Assembly (NCBI GenBank): GCA_034231615.1
Contig: CM067304.1
Coordinates: 18,404,444-18,468,443 of the forward strand
DNA from: Meghimatium bilineatum
Taxonomy: Eukaryota; Mollusca; Gastropoda; Stylommatophora; Philomycidae
Length of the DNA stretch: 64,000 nucleotides
Direction: 5' to 3'
Part shown: positions 10,773-21,659 of the stretch, one piece after another
How positions within the stretch are numbered: position 1 is the first letter of the stretch
Layout of the letters: the number at the start of each line of letters is the position of its first letter
Position numbers and translations under genes: made by a program
Notes under the pieces: generated by a model
What the model was told of the DNA's origin: nothing
Databases searched by the model: none
Seen by the model: only the letters and a program-made list of their open reading frames with translations

Positions 10773-11099
10773 CTGATTAAAATATAACAAAGGAATTAAC
10801 AATTAAAAATGCCAAAAATACCAAACATTATATAATCACTAGTATGGTACCTGGTCCAGAATGAGTACTATAGAATCGCGACACTGTTATCTGCCATACC
10901 TGTGGAAAAAGTTGACATTGCTGTTGTGTTGTATATTGTGTATATTGGTGTTTGCGATATTGTTTTTTATCACTTCCAATATTCGATTTCTCGGCCAGAG
11001 CTGCCTTATCACCCACTGCTTGCCGCGGACCTTGATAACCGAGGCGACGTCCGAAGGCGTTTGTAAATAATTGTGGTTGAAATGGCATTATAGTGCTGG

Positions 11100-11625
11100 A
11101 AATTCTGTGGATTTTAGACCCACAACGAACCAGAGCTAGAGAATAACTATCACAGCACCAGGAAGGTAGTATCTAACTATGCACTGCTCCGAGCCACTGA
11201 AGCCAAGATTGGATTCACTGTGTTCATTCCTCGCCACCAATTGATTACTGGTTATGCCGAACTTCTCTATGGCCCCTGGCATGCAACCAAATGTTCAAGG
11301 CAAAAAACTTGTCACAATTTGAGTCACTGTGCAGCTATGATGCGCCTCAGTCATTGGAAAACAGTGCAATCAGCCCCCCCCCCCTTTTTCTCCAGTGATA
11401 CACAGTACATTTCTGGCTCCCTCAAAACCACAGAGGATGCATGATATGTACTGAAAACAATGCATTTAAAAATGAAACAAATAAAAAGCAATAATTGTGT
11501 GGATGATGCATGCTACAAAGCTTCCATAAAAGAGCATCAATATAACGGGATGTCATCTATTTAGGTTTTCTGTTGCATGAGTGGTTCATCTAGTTGGCCA
11601 TTGGTGAGAACCACAGATGCAACCG
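11100..11625 (-). mobile_element. R520 dispersed repeat
   Basis: Reverse complement of the repeats at 41890-42460 and 48428-48965. Shared blocks include gaagttcggcataaccagta and cagtgaatccaatcttggct (the latter diverged). On its own strand it ends near tccagcactataatgcc. Beyond that point it lacks both 3' tails seen on the other copies. Confidence 0.8.
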
Positions 11626-12234
11626 CATGCGGTATCTTGGGAAAAAGAAACCTTGGAGGGAGAACAAGCAGAGCCAATATTGTCATAAAACCAAGTCTTC
11701 ACTTAATTTTCTATAACTAATATTCTGTGGCATAAGAAACAAAAAAATTAGAGCTTGCTAATTTGCTACAAACACACAAGATATATGTTACCCTGTTACA
11801 GGAGATTATACACAGAGACACTTAAACATATCTGTCAGGATATACCAGCTATACCTGTGAGTGCACCAACTGCCGTGGCATAATTACTTATATCAAGAAT
11901 GGCATTCAGGGACATGTCACCAAGCTAACAGCGCATCCCACAGACATGCAGAAGGTGACCATCTGTCACACTGTAGGAAAATACACAATCTACAACATAT
12001 ACAGTCCAACCCAGACAACATGCAACTTTCCAGATATCCATGCAAAACAAATTCTTTATTGCTTTCTCGCGACTTTGGTGGTCAAACACCCCATTTGGAT
12101 TACCAGAACCGAAATAAAACAGGAAAAAATAGAGGTGCTTTGTAAAACAACAAATTCGTCAAAATAATCCGTCAAGATGCAAAGTAAGTGCCAACACTTC
12201 TGCAAAGGAACGATATCTAATTCGACTCGACGAC

Positions 12235-12415
12235 TATCTGTTCATCTTCTACTTCTTCTTCTTTGGCGTTCATTCTCAAACTCCCACTGGATATATCTTG
12301 TAGCAGGACAATGGTCCAACTATATTTCCAGCACGATGTAGTCCAGAAAAAGGAAATGAATTGTGTCGCCGTTTTATTTGCGCCAATGGCCCGACACATC
12401 CGTATTCGGTAGCAT
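12235..12415 (-). mobile_element. S1 SINE-like repeat inside the LINE
   Basis: Complement of S1: plus-strand cttcttcttctttggcgttc, ending gccgacacatccgtattcgg-like text. It splits the endonuclease region of the surrounding LINE and is therefore younger than it. Confidence 0.85.
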
Positions 12416-13634
12416 CTTTTCATCTGATATAATAGACTTTATCTGTAGAAATTGTTGAGGATATTGGAAGTGATCAGAGACCAAATTCTCATGGCCACAA
12501 CTGCACCCAACAAAGCATATTTGAAGAAGAAAACTCGCTGAAATTTCCACACGGCAGATTGGAAACTATTCCAAGAAACATCTGTTTTCCTGCTTGGTTA
12601 TGTCAACGGCAATAATGTAGAAACATTTACTACTGAGGTAACAAAAGCTATCCTCAATGCAACATCACATCCCAAAAGGCAGTAGATCTTCATATAAATC
12701 ATTTTACAATAGCATTCTTGAAAGGAAAAAGGCAAGAAAAACATTAAAAATTGTGCTATCACAAGAAGCAAAAAATATTTTACAAGTAAATATGTGCTAA
12801 AGTGCAATTTATAGTGAAGAAGGTCAAATATGACAAATGTGCAAATACATGCGCTAATTTAAATCTAAGGTTAAATGATAGAAAGATTTGGGTAAAGATC
12901 GACAATATATCTGACAAAATAAGAAAAATAAATGATAAACCTGTGATGGAAGGAAGCAGAACACAGTCACCAAAGACCAGAAAAAGGCACACTTCAATCA
13001 CTTTTATGCCAATGTGAACAGAGTAGGGAAGCTGTCCGAGTCTGACAAGAAGCGTCTGTACCTACTCAAGCAGCAGAAAAATGTTCAAAATACTAGCTCA
13101 TCCATATTTGAAGATGACTTCAATATGCAGGAACTCCAACAAAGGCTGAAGAAACTAAAGACTAGAAATCCTTCGGAACCAGACAAAATTTATAATGAAA
13201 TGCTAACAAACATGGACACATTAGGGAAAGAATTAATCATTAAACTAATAAATATGACTTGGAGAAAAGGAAATTTGCATACAAACTGAAGAAATGCTCA
13301 CATCTTTCCCATCCTGAAAAGTAGCACACCTCCAGATGAACCTAAAAGATACCATCCGATATCACTAACATCATTTCTTGAAAAACTGGCAGAAAAAATG
13401 GTTAACGTACAACCTTACTAGTTCCTCGAGCGCTCAATAATCCTCTGCGATGAACAGGCTGGCTTCGGAAAAGGCAGTTGCACAGAAGACTAATTATTTA
13501 GGATGCCACAGAAAATCCATGATGGATTCCAGAAAAACAAACACACTGTAGCCATCTTCTTTGACTTACAACAGGCTTATGATTGAGTATGGAGAAAGGT
13601 TATCTTGATGAAGATGATGAGTGGGAATTAGTGA

Positions 13635-13748
13635 AAAGCTATACAACTGGATAAAATATACTATACAACTGGATAAAATATACTATACAACTGGATAAAA
13701 TATACTATACAACTGGATAAAATATACTATACAACTGGATAAAATACT
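13635..13748. repeat. 22-bp tandem repeat inside an RT pseudogene
   Basis: Five copies of a unit with core tatacaactggataaaata. The single-copy version encodes the YNWIKY segment of the RT, so the array arose by repeated duplication of coding sequence after the element had died. Confidence 0.92.
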
Positions 13749-14267
13749 TCCTCATTGACAGAACAATCCAGACAAAGATAAATGATGCAATCTCATCTAA
13801 AGAAGTTCTAGAGGAAGGCTTACCACAGGGTTCTGCTTTAAGCTGCACCTCTTTCTCATTTACATTAATGACCTTGCCAAACATATCAACGCTGAAAAAG
13901 CCCTCTATGCTGATGACTTAACAATATGGCAGAGCCATGAGAATTTTGAAAGTGCAGCCAATAGACTAAATGGAGATTTAAGAAGACAGCTCGAGTACTG
14001 TCAAAAATTTAAGCTAACAATAAACTGTGAGAAGACTGTCTGTATCATCTTTACCAAAAGTGATAAAGTAGCCAAAGAAAATATCAGTCTATGATTAGAA
14101 ACACAGAAATCTGATGAAGTTGTTTGATGCATGTAGGGAGATATGTTCTACCCGTGAAGCTGATATAACAACACTAGAAGTTGTCTTGTACCACCTGAAG
14201 ACCATGCTTGATGCTTTTTCATCAAAAGTCCACAACATTGTGATTTTTACAGAATCTTCCTCACATT

Positions 14268-14378
14268 TTGGCGCAAATAAACCGCTCATTTTCGTTCTGT
14301 GGACTACATCCTTCTGGATATCTTATATGACTATTGTTCTGCTCTAAGAGAGAGCAGTTGTGAGTTTCAGAACACTAA
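14268..14378 (+). mobile_element. Diverged S1 SINE remnant
   Basis: ggcgcaaataaaccgctc, then ctgtggactacatccttctg and gagagagcagttgtgagttt follow the order of S1 blocks with many changes. It ends about 38 bp from the carbonic anhydrase exon at 14416. Confidence 0.6.
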
Positions 14379-14415
14379 AAAATATGAGTTGTATGCACTC
14401 ATAAACCGTTCTTAC

Positions 14416-14564
14416 CTCCATGGGATAGTGTCTTCCATTCAATCCATGCTCTGAACCTCGGGCATTGTCCTCACCCCAATGGAAGTGAAATCCCTTCAGC
14501 TTGTACCTGTGAGGCAAACTTCCACCCTTCAAATACAACCTCCTTCCAAAAAAGCTGACCTCGG
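14416..14564 (-). CDS. Carbonic anhydrase exon with zinc ligands FHFHWG and GSEH
   Basis: 149 bp, entered in phase 1 and left in phase 0. The acceptor is a pyrimidine-rich stretch ending CTACTAG; the donor is GAG|GTAAGA. It encodes EVSFFGRRLYLKGG, then YKLKGFHFHWGEDN, and ends RHYPME. The two His of FHFHWG are zinc ligands (His94 and His96). GSEH holds the gatekeeper Glu106, and the final Glu aligns with Glu117, the second-shell partner of the third zinc His. The residue before FHFHW is Gly where most active family members have Gln92. Confidence 0.96.
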
Positions 14565-14756
14565 CTAGTAGTTTGAAAAAGTATGTAACAATTGAATAAA
14601 ACAAAAGATTAATATACCGTGAATATTTTCTAATTTTGAATATAACGTCTACTCGTAATAACAGATCTTCCACATGAGTTCGCTATGAGAGGCAACCCAT
14701 ATGTTTCATTGGCTGACGATACATAGTACACAGACACTGACCAATCATCACTCACT

Positions 14757-15175
14757 AATCCCATAACCCTTCAGGGGTGCCACATTGGATGAAGAATCCT
14801 CCAGCGAATTCTATCCTCAGCGATGTGGATGAGTGTGGAAATATCTTGTCCAGTCCATTCCTTGATGTTGTCGGTCCATGTCTTTATTTGCCCTCCTCTG
14901 CCTTTTTCATCCTCGACTGTTCCCTGCAGTATTGTTTTTGACAAGGAATCATGTCTGCATACATGTCCGAACCATGCTAGTTTTAATCGTTTCACTGTTG
15001 AAAGCAATGGCTCCTGAACACATCTCTACTTTATTTCTTACGTACACATCGGTCTTATGTTCGGTAAGTTTAAGAGCTTTGTTATTTATTCTCTGTGTGT
15101 GATTATCCATTGTAGTATTTCAGTGGGCAAAATATTTAGCTAGTGGTGCCCATCTCCTCTCCAGCTGTCCTTATG
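14757..15175 (-). pseudogene. L-E LINE 3' end
   Basis: Minus-strand translation 15007-14771 gives LKLAWFGHVCRHDS, GGQIKTWTDNIKEWTGQDIS and DRIRWRILHPM, the C-terminal region that follows the RT in RTE-like elements. Further L-E copies lie at 31235-31480, 31670-31975 and 50215-50420. The rest of this copy runs to about 15175 (gtgcccatctcctctccagc, also found at 31950). The 15176-15435 stretch shows nothing apart from a G-homopolymer at 15390-15403. Confidence 0.8.
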
Positions 15176-15439
15176 ATGTGGTTACATGAGTGTGTTTTCT
15201 CTCTCCGTCTCCATTGCACTTTGCTGATGTTGACACTACATCACTTTTGAACTTCGCGCTGAGCGCATCGCTACCATTTCACTAGGTCACAACCTCGTAC
15301 GCATCCACATAAAGACTTCTAAACTGACCAATAGAAAGCCATGATTAGCTTCTTGTAGTGCCACATAGTCACTCGTTTGAAAACCCGTTGGGGGGGGGGG
15401 GGGGAATTAATTGACATAACGCAGTTAAAAATATGAATA

Positions 15440-15960
15440 GAATACAAATTAATTGAGTTTAATATACCACAGACTCAATACAGACAAATTGTAGTGTACC
15501 ACAGACTCAATACAGACAAATTGTATTATAATAAGTAAAGTAAAGTAACCCATAGCATTTATTAATGCTATATAGGTGTGAGATGTTAGCGATCTCACAT
15601 TTCAGAGGCTCTGCAAAATGAGGGCGGTAAAATTGTATAAAAATTGTATTATACCACAGACTCAATACAAATAAATTGTACTATACCAAAGACTCAATAC
15701 AAATTGTAGTGTACCACAGACTCAATACAAATACATGGTATTATATCAAAGACTCAATAGAGACAAATTGTGTTATACCACAGACTAAATACAGAAAAAC
15801 TTGTATTATACTCCAGACTCAATACAGACAAATTGTACTATACCACAGACACAATACAGAAAAAGTATATTGTACTCTAGACTCAATACAGATCAATTGT
15901 ATTTTACCACAAACACAAGACATAAATTCGCTTATACCACAGACTTAATGCAGACAACAT
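15440..15960. repeat. Irregular minisatellite, core accacagactcaatacagac
   Basis: About twelve units of 30-36 bp, split by about 130 bp of unrelated sequence at 15530-15645. 15961-16770 has no recognisable gene or repeat apart from short homopolymers and a (TA)n run near 16640. Confidence 0.85.
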
Positions 15961-16779
15961 ACATACAAATATGTCCAAATTAACGAGTTAGATAATTTAA
16001 TAGTTGACTTTGTAAATGTCATTAAGGTTTGTTATGTTTTATCGTTATAATCCTTGTTTATTATTCAGGTGGTTTCCTTCATGTGGCTTTTCTTTGCTGG
16101 TTTCGTCAGTGACCGCAAATTCCAATAAATTTTCTCTGTGGCTCCCATGAGTGTCGTGTGGTTTACGTGGACATTCACTGATTTATACTACGTAGAACAC
16201 ACAAATTTGACAAAAACTTGCCTTTTGACTGTACAACTGTGGCTCTTGACGTACAGTCCTTTCAGCAGAATTTAATGAGGCCTTCATTCTGTAAGTTTTT
16301 CATTATTGTCACGCTTTCCGTTGTTTAGTATTTATATACTTTGAGTAGCCTTGGCTATTTTTGGCATGAGATTCAAAGTATATAAATATTGGCCAGTGGA
16401 AAACACGGGAATAATCAAGAAAAAGAAGAAATGAAGGTCTCATTAATTCAGCTAGAAGGTCTGTCTGTACTATCTAGAGCCACGATACATCTAACACAAA
16501 TTTGATTTTTCCGAAGCAAAGGTCTTGCACCTCCTGATTTGTTAAGGAAATTCTTCATCTCCCCCCTCTCCCCCCCCTTCCTGAAAAAGTCTTAGCTTCC
16601 TCCCCGGGGGGTAAGTACACCATATACTCGTGTGTGCATATATATATATATAGCCTATTATCTCGCTTCAGATGGATGGTAACACTAATAGCCCATACTT
16701 GTCATTAGCGTAAGGGTGGGAGCTTTAGTTGTCGCTCCAATTCCAGATGGTTAGAATTATATTTAGGGCTAATGCTGTC

Positions 16780-17580
16780 AACGTTCACAGACAATATGCG
16801 AACAAAAGTTCGCAGTTATTATGTGTCAAAGTACCCAGTTAATATTTATCAAAGTTCACAATTAACGTGTATCAAATTTCATAGTTATTTTGTGACAAAT
16901 TTAAAGTTAGTATATGTCAAAGTTTATAGTTACTTTACGTCAAAGTTCACAGTTAATATGTGTCACAGTAAATAGTTAATGATGAAGTTAAACATGAAAA
17001 TTAAAACAGTTAAAGTTAAAAATGAGAATTATAAAATGCTACATCTATTCCATATTAATGTATGACTCAGAAACATGGACACTAAATAAACAATTAGAAG
17101 AAAAAAGTGATGCCTTTGAGATGTGGGTATATAGAAGAATAGGGAGAACATCATGGAAAGAGAAGAAAACAAATAAAGAGGTGCTAAAGACACTTAATAT
17201 GAAGAAAGAACTATTAAGAGAAATAAAGATCAGGCAAATAAAATACTTTGGACACATTAAAAGACATGACACCTTATTGAAGACCTTACTTGAGGGTAAA
17301 GTCAAAGGACAGCGAGCAAGAGGTAGGCAGAGATACAAGTGGGAGAGTAACATTACACGATGGACAGGTTACAGTCTAGCAGAGTGCACCACCAAGACAA
17401 GAGACAGGAGATGTTGGAGATACGTTGCAGCCAACCTTCGTTGCGGAGACGGCACTTGATGATGATGAAACAGTTAATACGTGTCACAGTAAATAGTTAA
17501 TATGTGTCAACGTACGCATTTAATATGACAAAGTAGACAGATAATATGTCAAAGTTCACATATAATATCACACAAACACA
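16780..17580. repeat. About 24-bp minisatellite split by a retrotransposon insertion
   Basis: Units resembling aaagttcacagttaatatgt lie at 16800-17013 and resume at 17468-17575. An L-A copy (17014-17467) sits between the halves. Confidence 0.85.
17014..17467 (+). pseudogene. L-A LINE 3' fragment with 10-bp target duplication
   Basis: Encodes a 145-residue open frame: SETWTLNKQLEEKSDAFEM, then RQIKYFGHIKRHD, NITRWTGYSLAE and finally AANLRCGDGT. This is the C-terminal region after the RT in RTE-type LINEs. It ends in CTTGATGATGATG. The flanks aaacagttaa at 17004-17013 and 17468-17477 are identical. The open frame is only the 5'-truncated tail and has no RT or endonuclease, so it cannot move on its own. 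Confidence 0.93.
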
Positions 17581-17621
17581 CACACACACACACATACATA
17601 TATATAAAAGTTCATGTCACG

Positions 17622-17890
17622 GTTCCTAGTCGTAAACTTCGATAACAGTTACCATGTTGTTCCGACAGACCAAAATTGTGCTTGAACAAGTTACGGGCAC
17701 GGTGTGAGTGGGCGGAACAAAAAATAAACCTGTCGCAAGTGCCAGAGTTGTGTCCTGATGTCGACGTCTGTTTCGGCGGCATCAAACTCGAAACACAATG
17801 GAGTCGGATTGCTGATGGAACAGTTTGCGGAGCACTTATGGGAATGCCCCACGTGTTGTGAGACCAGTTTCTAATCAAGAATCATGATGT
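17622..17890 (+). mobile_element. Dispersed repeat of unknown class
   Basis: The last 90 bp (gctgatggaac, then gggaatgccc, then ctaatcaagaatcatg) recur in reverse at 36570-36660. No domain or terminal repeat was recognised. Confidence 0.6.
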
Positions 17891-17894
17891 CACA

Positions 17895-18232
17895 GTTCAC
17901 ATCATATATATGTAAAAGTTCACAGTTAACCTGTGGTAGAGTTCACATCATATATTATGTAAAAGTTCACAGTTAACCTGTGGTAGAGTTCACATCATAT
18001 ATTATGTAAAAGTTCACAGTTAACCTGTGGTAGAGTTCACAGCATATATTATGTAAAAGTTCACAGTTAACCTGTGGTAGAGTTCACATCATATATTATG
18101 TAAAAGTTCACAGTTAACCTGTGGTAGAGTTCACATCATATATTATGTAAAAGTTCACAGTTAACCTGTGGTAGAGTTCACATCATATATTATGTAAAAG
18201 TTCACAGTTAACCTGTGGTAGAGTTCACAAAC
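17895..18232. repeat. 47-bp minisatellite touching a splice donor
   Basis: About seven copies with cores gttcacatcatatattatgt and gttcacagttaacctgtggt. The last partial unit (gtagagttcac) supplies the first intron bases after the carbonic anhydrase exon 18233-18406. Confidence 0.95.
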
Positions 18233-18406
18233 CTGTATGACCTCCAACATTCTCCAGCCTCATCTTGACACCTTCAGTTTTTTCATAATCTGAGAAGTCG
18301 AAGAGTTCAAGGTTTGGATCATAGACAACTTTACGCGTCCTAATATTAATCGGAGACTGCATCACTCCGCCGCAGTCAGGGTATGATAGGTGCCAGTTTG
18401 AAGGTC
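18233..18406 (-). CDS. Carbonic anhydrase exon with PDCGG, QSPINI and shuttle His
   Basis: 174 bp, phase 1 to phase 1. The acceptor is TCTCTACCAG; the donor is ACAG|GTTTGT, weaker than the usual GTAAGT. It encodes PSNWHLSYPDCGG, then QSPINIRT, and ends in NVGGHT. The Cys in PDCGG is the first disulfide cysteine, QSPINI is the family signature, and His in GGHT aligns with proton-shuttle His64. The first intron bases after the donor already belong to a 47-bp minisatellite (17895-18232). An L-B retrotransposon copy sits 66-77 bp upstream of the acceptor. Confidence 0.95.
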
Positions 18407-18483
18407 CTGGTAGAGAGAAATTGTTATTTTGACATGACAATAATAAAGCAATTTGTGAATTAAATAATTTTATATATCCCAAT

Positions 18484-19000
18484 GACGCACGAAAATACGC
18501 GTTTTTAATTCCTGCTTTATTCCAGTGCTATCCTATGGATGTGAGAGCTGGAAAAGCTCTTTATCTTCAGAAAAGAAATTACTGAGTTTCGAGAACAAAT
18601 GTCTTCGTAGGATAACTAACACCCATTGGAGTGAATTCAAATCGAATGATAAAATCAGAAAGGAGACACATCAAAATTTCATCACAGATGTTATCAGAAA
18701 ACGCCGTTGGTCCTACATCGGACATGTCCTACGCGCAGACACCAACAGAATACACCACCAATCTCTTGAATGGATACCTACAGGCAAAAGAGCAAGGGGT
18801 AGACCAAAAGAAACACTCAGAAGAACAATACTTAGAGAAAGTAAAACAACCAATATTCATACTATTCAAGAACTGCACAGAATAGCTTTGAACAGACAAA
18901 ATTGGGAAGATTTTACCTCTGCCCCATGCGCTAACTTCAGCGCAAAAGGAAAATGAATGAATGAATGAATCAATCAATTAATCAATAAATGAATGAATGA
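18484..19000 (+). pseudogene. L-B LINE 3' fragment with 12-bp target duplication
   Basis: Open frame of 143 codons: LSYGCESWKSSLSSEKK, FENKCLRRITNTHWSEFKS, KRRWSYIGHVLR and GRPKETLRRTIL. This is the RT-distal region of a non-LTR element, a different family from L-A. The tail is (ATGA)n. Flanks atatatcccaat at 18472-18483 and 19001-19012 are identical. It lies 66-77 bp upstream of a carbonic anhydrase splice acceptor. Confidence 0.92.
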
Positions 19001-19139
19001 ATATATCCCAATCATCATTTCTCTGATTTTCTGTGTGACGTCAATATCAAACATGGTCTTTAACAGCTTCGCAGCAAAGAAAAATCGTCACATGTGAAAT
19101 GAAGTGTCTGAGAAAAGCTGCAATGGTTACCAAACTAGA

Positions 19140-19478
19140 TAAAATAAGAAATTAAGAAATTAAGAAAAGAGTTGGTTTAATATCATGTATCGAGCATATT
19201 GAGAGACAGCAAGTAAAATGGTTCAGTCACCTTATGAGAATGAAGCCAAACCAAATACCAATAAGAGCATATAATACAAGAATATCCAGGCGTAAAGCCA
19301 AAGGTAGACCACGAAAACGGTGGATAGAAAACATCAAGATAGCCTTGAACAAACATGGACTAAATGCAACCTCGGTGACACATCTGGCCTTGAAACAACA
19401 GCTTAAGATACCACCCCTACGCTTAACGGCAAGTGTGAATGCGATCAAAAATCATTCACCTGGGGAAAGACAATAGAT
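19140..19478 (+). pseudogene. L-G LINE 3' fragment
   Basis: Translation gives QVKWFSHLMRMKPNQIPI, RAYNTR, KGRPRKRWIENIKIALNKHG and, at the end, NHSPGERQ. The same family is found in pieces at 52668-52750, 53340-53473 and 54185-54245, interrupted there by two later insertions. Confidence 0.8.
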
Positions 19479-19479
19479 A

Positions 19480-19700
19480 GACGTCGCAGAAGTGAACAAC
19501 GATCAGTTTTCGAGCTATGGCATGTATGGTCGTTTGATATGCAATAATATTGTGATTTCTCAGAACGTTGGTACTTCCTTCAATCCACCTTTTTCTATGT
19601 CTTCTTTTGCCTCTGCTGTTTCCATTTTCATGTTGTATGTCCTTTCTGCTGGTTAATAAGAATTCATTATCATTAAGTTGTCGAGCCATTTCAGCCTCTG
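19480..19700 (-). pseudogene. LINE C-terminal remnant
   Basis: The minus strand reads NSRGKRRHRKRWIEG, then NHNIIAYQTTIHAIARK, the basic G-R-P-R-x-R-W tail of another non-LTR element. It abuts the plus-strand L-G fragment head to head. Confidence 0.6.
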
Positions 19701-19854
19701 TTTGTCAATACATATGACCACAAACGTTGTTACAAAAGTTCTTGTAATGTCTTCCCGACATAATTATCTAATTATATTCCCCACATGGTCTCTTCTTGTT
19801 ATGTTTTCTGCATTTATTAGTTTCTAAATATTAAATTTCAGTGGCGAAACGGCG

Positions 19855-19990
19855 TAAACGTATTTGGTTTGGACATGTAACGAGACCTGATTCACTTTCT
19901 AAAATTATTTTGTAAAGAACAGTCGAGGGTGGAAGGAGAAAAGGGGATGGAGAAAGTCCTATATTAATAACATCAAGAATTGTCTGAGTG
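19855..19990 (+). pseudogene. Short L-E-like LINE remnant
   Basis: Reads RIWFGHVTRPDSLSKIIL, then RTVEGGRRKGDG, matching L-E residues WFGHVCRHDSLSKTIL and GTVEDEKGRGG, before decaying. Confidence 0.6.
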
Positions 19991-20090
19991 TACTTTTTTT
20001 GCACTGCTTCAAATGTCTGAGATGTTTAGAGGGTTTTTTGTTGTACCAGTGTGGCATCACCGGTTAAAGGTCTTATTGTTATTAACTATT

Positions 20091-20556
20091 CATCATCAAG
20101 TGCCGTCTCCGCAACGATGGTTAGCTGCAACGTATCTCTAACATCTCCTGTCTCTTGTCTTGGTGGTACACTCTGCTAGACTGTAACCTGTCTATCGTGT
20201 GATGGTAATCTCCCACTTGTATCTCTGCCGACCTCTTGCTCGCTTCCCTTTGACTTTACCCTCAAGTAAGGTCTTCAATAAGGTGTCATGTCTTTTAATG
20301 TGTCCAAAGTATTTTATTTGCCTGATCTTTATTTCTCTTAGTAGTTCTTTCTTCATATTAAGTGTTTTAGCACCTCTTTATTTGTTTTCTTCTCTTTCCA
20401 TGATGTTCTCCCTATTCTTCTATATACCCACATCTCAAATGCATCAATTTTGTCTTCTAATTGTTTATTTAGTGTCCATGTTTCTGAGCCATACATTAGT
20501 ATGGAATAGATGTAGCATTTTATAATTCGTATTTTTAACTTTGTTTGTAATTTAAT
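20091..20556 (-). pseudogene. L-A LINE 3' fragment with 12-bp target duplication
   Basis: Reverse complement of the 17014 and 53474 copies, including the catcatcaagtgccgtctcc end. Flanks ttattaactatt at 20079-20090 and 20557-20568 are identical. It is 5'-truncated almost where the 17014 copy is (acaaagttaaaaatacgaat). Confidence 0.92.
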
Positions 20557-20592
20557 TTATTAACTATTAAATTACATTATTTAACACACTTA

Positions 20593-20760
20593 AATGAGGA
20601 GCGCAGTAGCCTAAGTGGTAGTGACCTTGCTTGTTTTTACCGGTTTACAGCGTGCCAGGTTGGAAACCACGTCATGATAGTATATAAAATCCGGGTTGTC
20701 ATTTCTCACTTGACACGAATACTCCTCCAGTCGACTCAGCTGTAGGTGAGTATGATTTAG
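20593..20760 (+). mobile_element. tRNA-derived SINE head
   Basis: gtagcctaagtggta at 20606-20620 resembles a pol III A box, and ggttggaaacc at 20658-20668 a B box, about 50 bp apart. The body may continue to about 20950 (tctctgctataaagtgcatg), but its end is not defined. Confidence 0.5.
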
Positions 20761-21019
20761 AAGAAGTAAAAACAGCAAAGAAGGGAGCTGACTACTCTAC
20801 CTAATAGTTGATGTGGCTTAGTACATGAAGAGTTATCTTCTTCATCCCCGACGGCAGATTCTATGAGGCCTACCTTTCCCTTCATATATACGAAGTATTA
20901 TCATCATATGCCCTCTGTCCAGGGCCGCAGATGTCTCTGCTATAAAGTGCATGAGGTTCGTTTAATAACCCACATAATCTCATCGTATTAATGGTATTTT
21001 GTGAAATATCCTACCACTC

Positions 21020-21440
21020 AGTCAGTTAGTCGTTGGATCATCGTCATTGCACTCTGGACAAGTCCATGGTGCTCAGATCTTTCCTTGAGTGTATCCGCCA
21101 TTACACGTTGACTGACGGTCCCAGTACGTCGTTGATTGACCATAATTCTTTCTCGCCCACGAAAACTCTCCTTTCTAGCGACACCACATTTCAAACCAAG
21201 CTCATTTATTCTAATCATGGAACAAGAGTCAGCGTCACTTGTACAGTTATTTGTTCGTGCATTTTCCCGTAGGGCATTTAAAATATCTGCCCGATCCATC
21301 GCTCCACTAACAGCCGTAGTAGCAGCGTTGGCGGCCAACCTATCTGCTCTCTCATTACCCCGGACTCCCGCGTGTCCCGGCACAAAAATAAAAGTCACTG
21401 CCACTACAAGCATTAAGATGGTTACTAGTTGACTAAAGAA
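21020..21440 (-). pseudogene. L-F element: RNase H tail fragment
   Basis: The minus strand reads VTFIFVPGHAGVRGNERADR, a classic RNase HI C-terminal motif. It continues GAMDRADILNALRENART, GLKCGVARKESF and RRTGTVSQRVMADTLKERS. A frameshift then destroys a Cys-rich end that is intact in the 46.5 kb copy (CQVCSDDDPTTN). It is the 3' part of a retroelement with an RNase H domain. The tail on its own strand is CTAACTGACTGA-like. Confidence 0.85.
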
Positions 21441-21659
21441 AAAGAGGAAGACCAAAACAGACTTCGCAAAACAACCACCAAAGAGGGTATGACTATGAGT
21501 CTCAACAACATACAAGAATTACACACAGCATCATCACATCGATCGAACTGAAGAGCTCTGGTTTCTGTCCTATGTATAGTATTCGGCGCTAAGGAACATT
21601 AAAAGATATATTGATATTTTCGAAGATGTTCTGTTGGAAAAACCAAAAAGCCTTTAAAA

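Larger units (their letters stand above)
11700..14092 (+). pseudogene. Jockey/CR1-like LINE: endonuclease and reverse transcriptase, decayed
   Basis: Endonuclease pieces: NKKIELANLLQTHKI near 11740, ITYIKNGIQGHVTK near 11885, then VGKYTIYNIYSPTQTT and GSDQRP near 12470. The RT follows from 13014: RNPSEPDKIYNEML, an AGFGKG motif at 13460, FFDLQQAYD (motif A) at 13560, EEGLPQGSAL (motif B) at 13815 and an intact YADD box (LYADDLTIW) at 13909. Numerous stops and frameshifts make it a pseudogene. It is interrupted by an S1 SINE (12235-12415), and a 22-bp tandem expansion has grown inside the RT. It lies antisense in carbonic anhydrase intron 3. Confidence 0.9.

Noticed and set aside
16772-16975. 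Small protein MLSTFTDNMRTK with repeated Y/V pattern
   Set aside because: It follows the 24-bp array aaagttcacagttaatatgt; the pattern is the repeat.
17676-17878. Opposed open frames of 61 and 88 codons
   Set aside because: They lie in a dispersed repeat whose end recurs at 36570-36665; no domain recognised.
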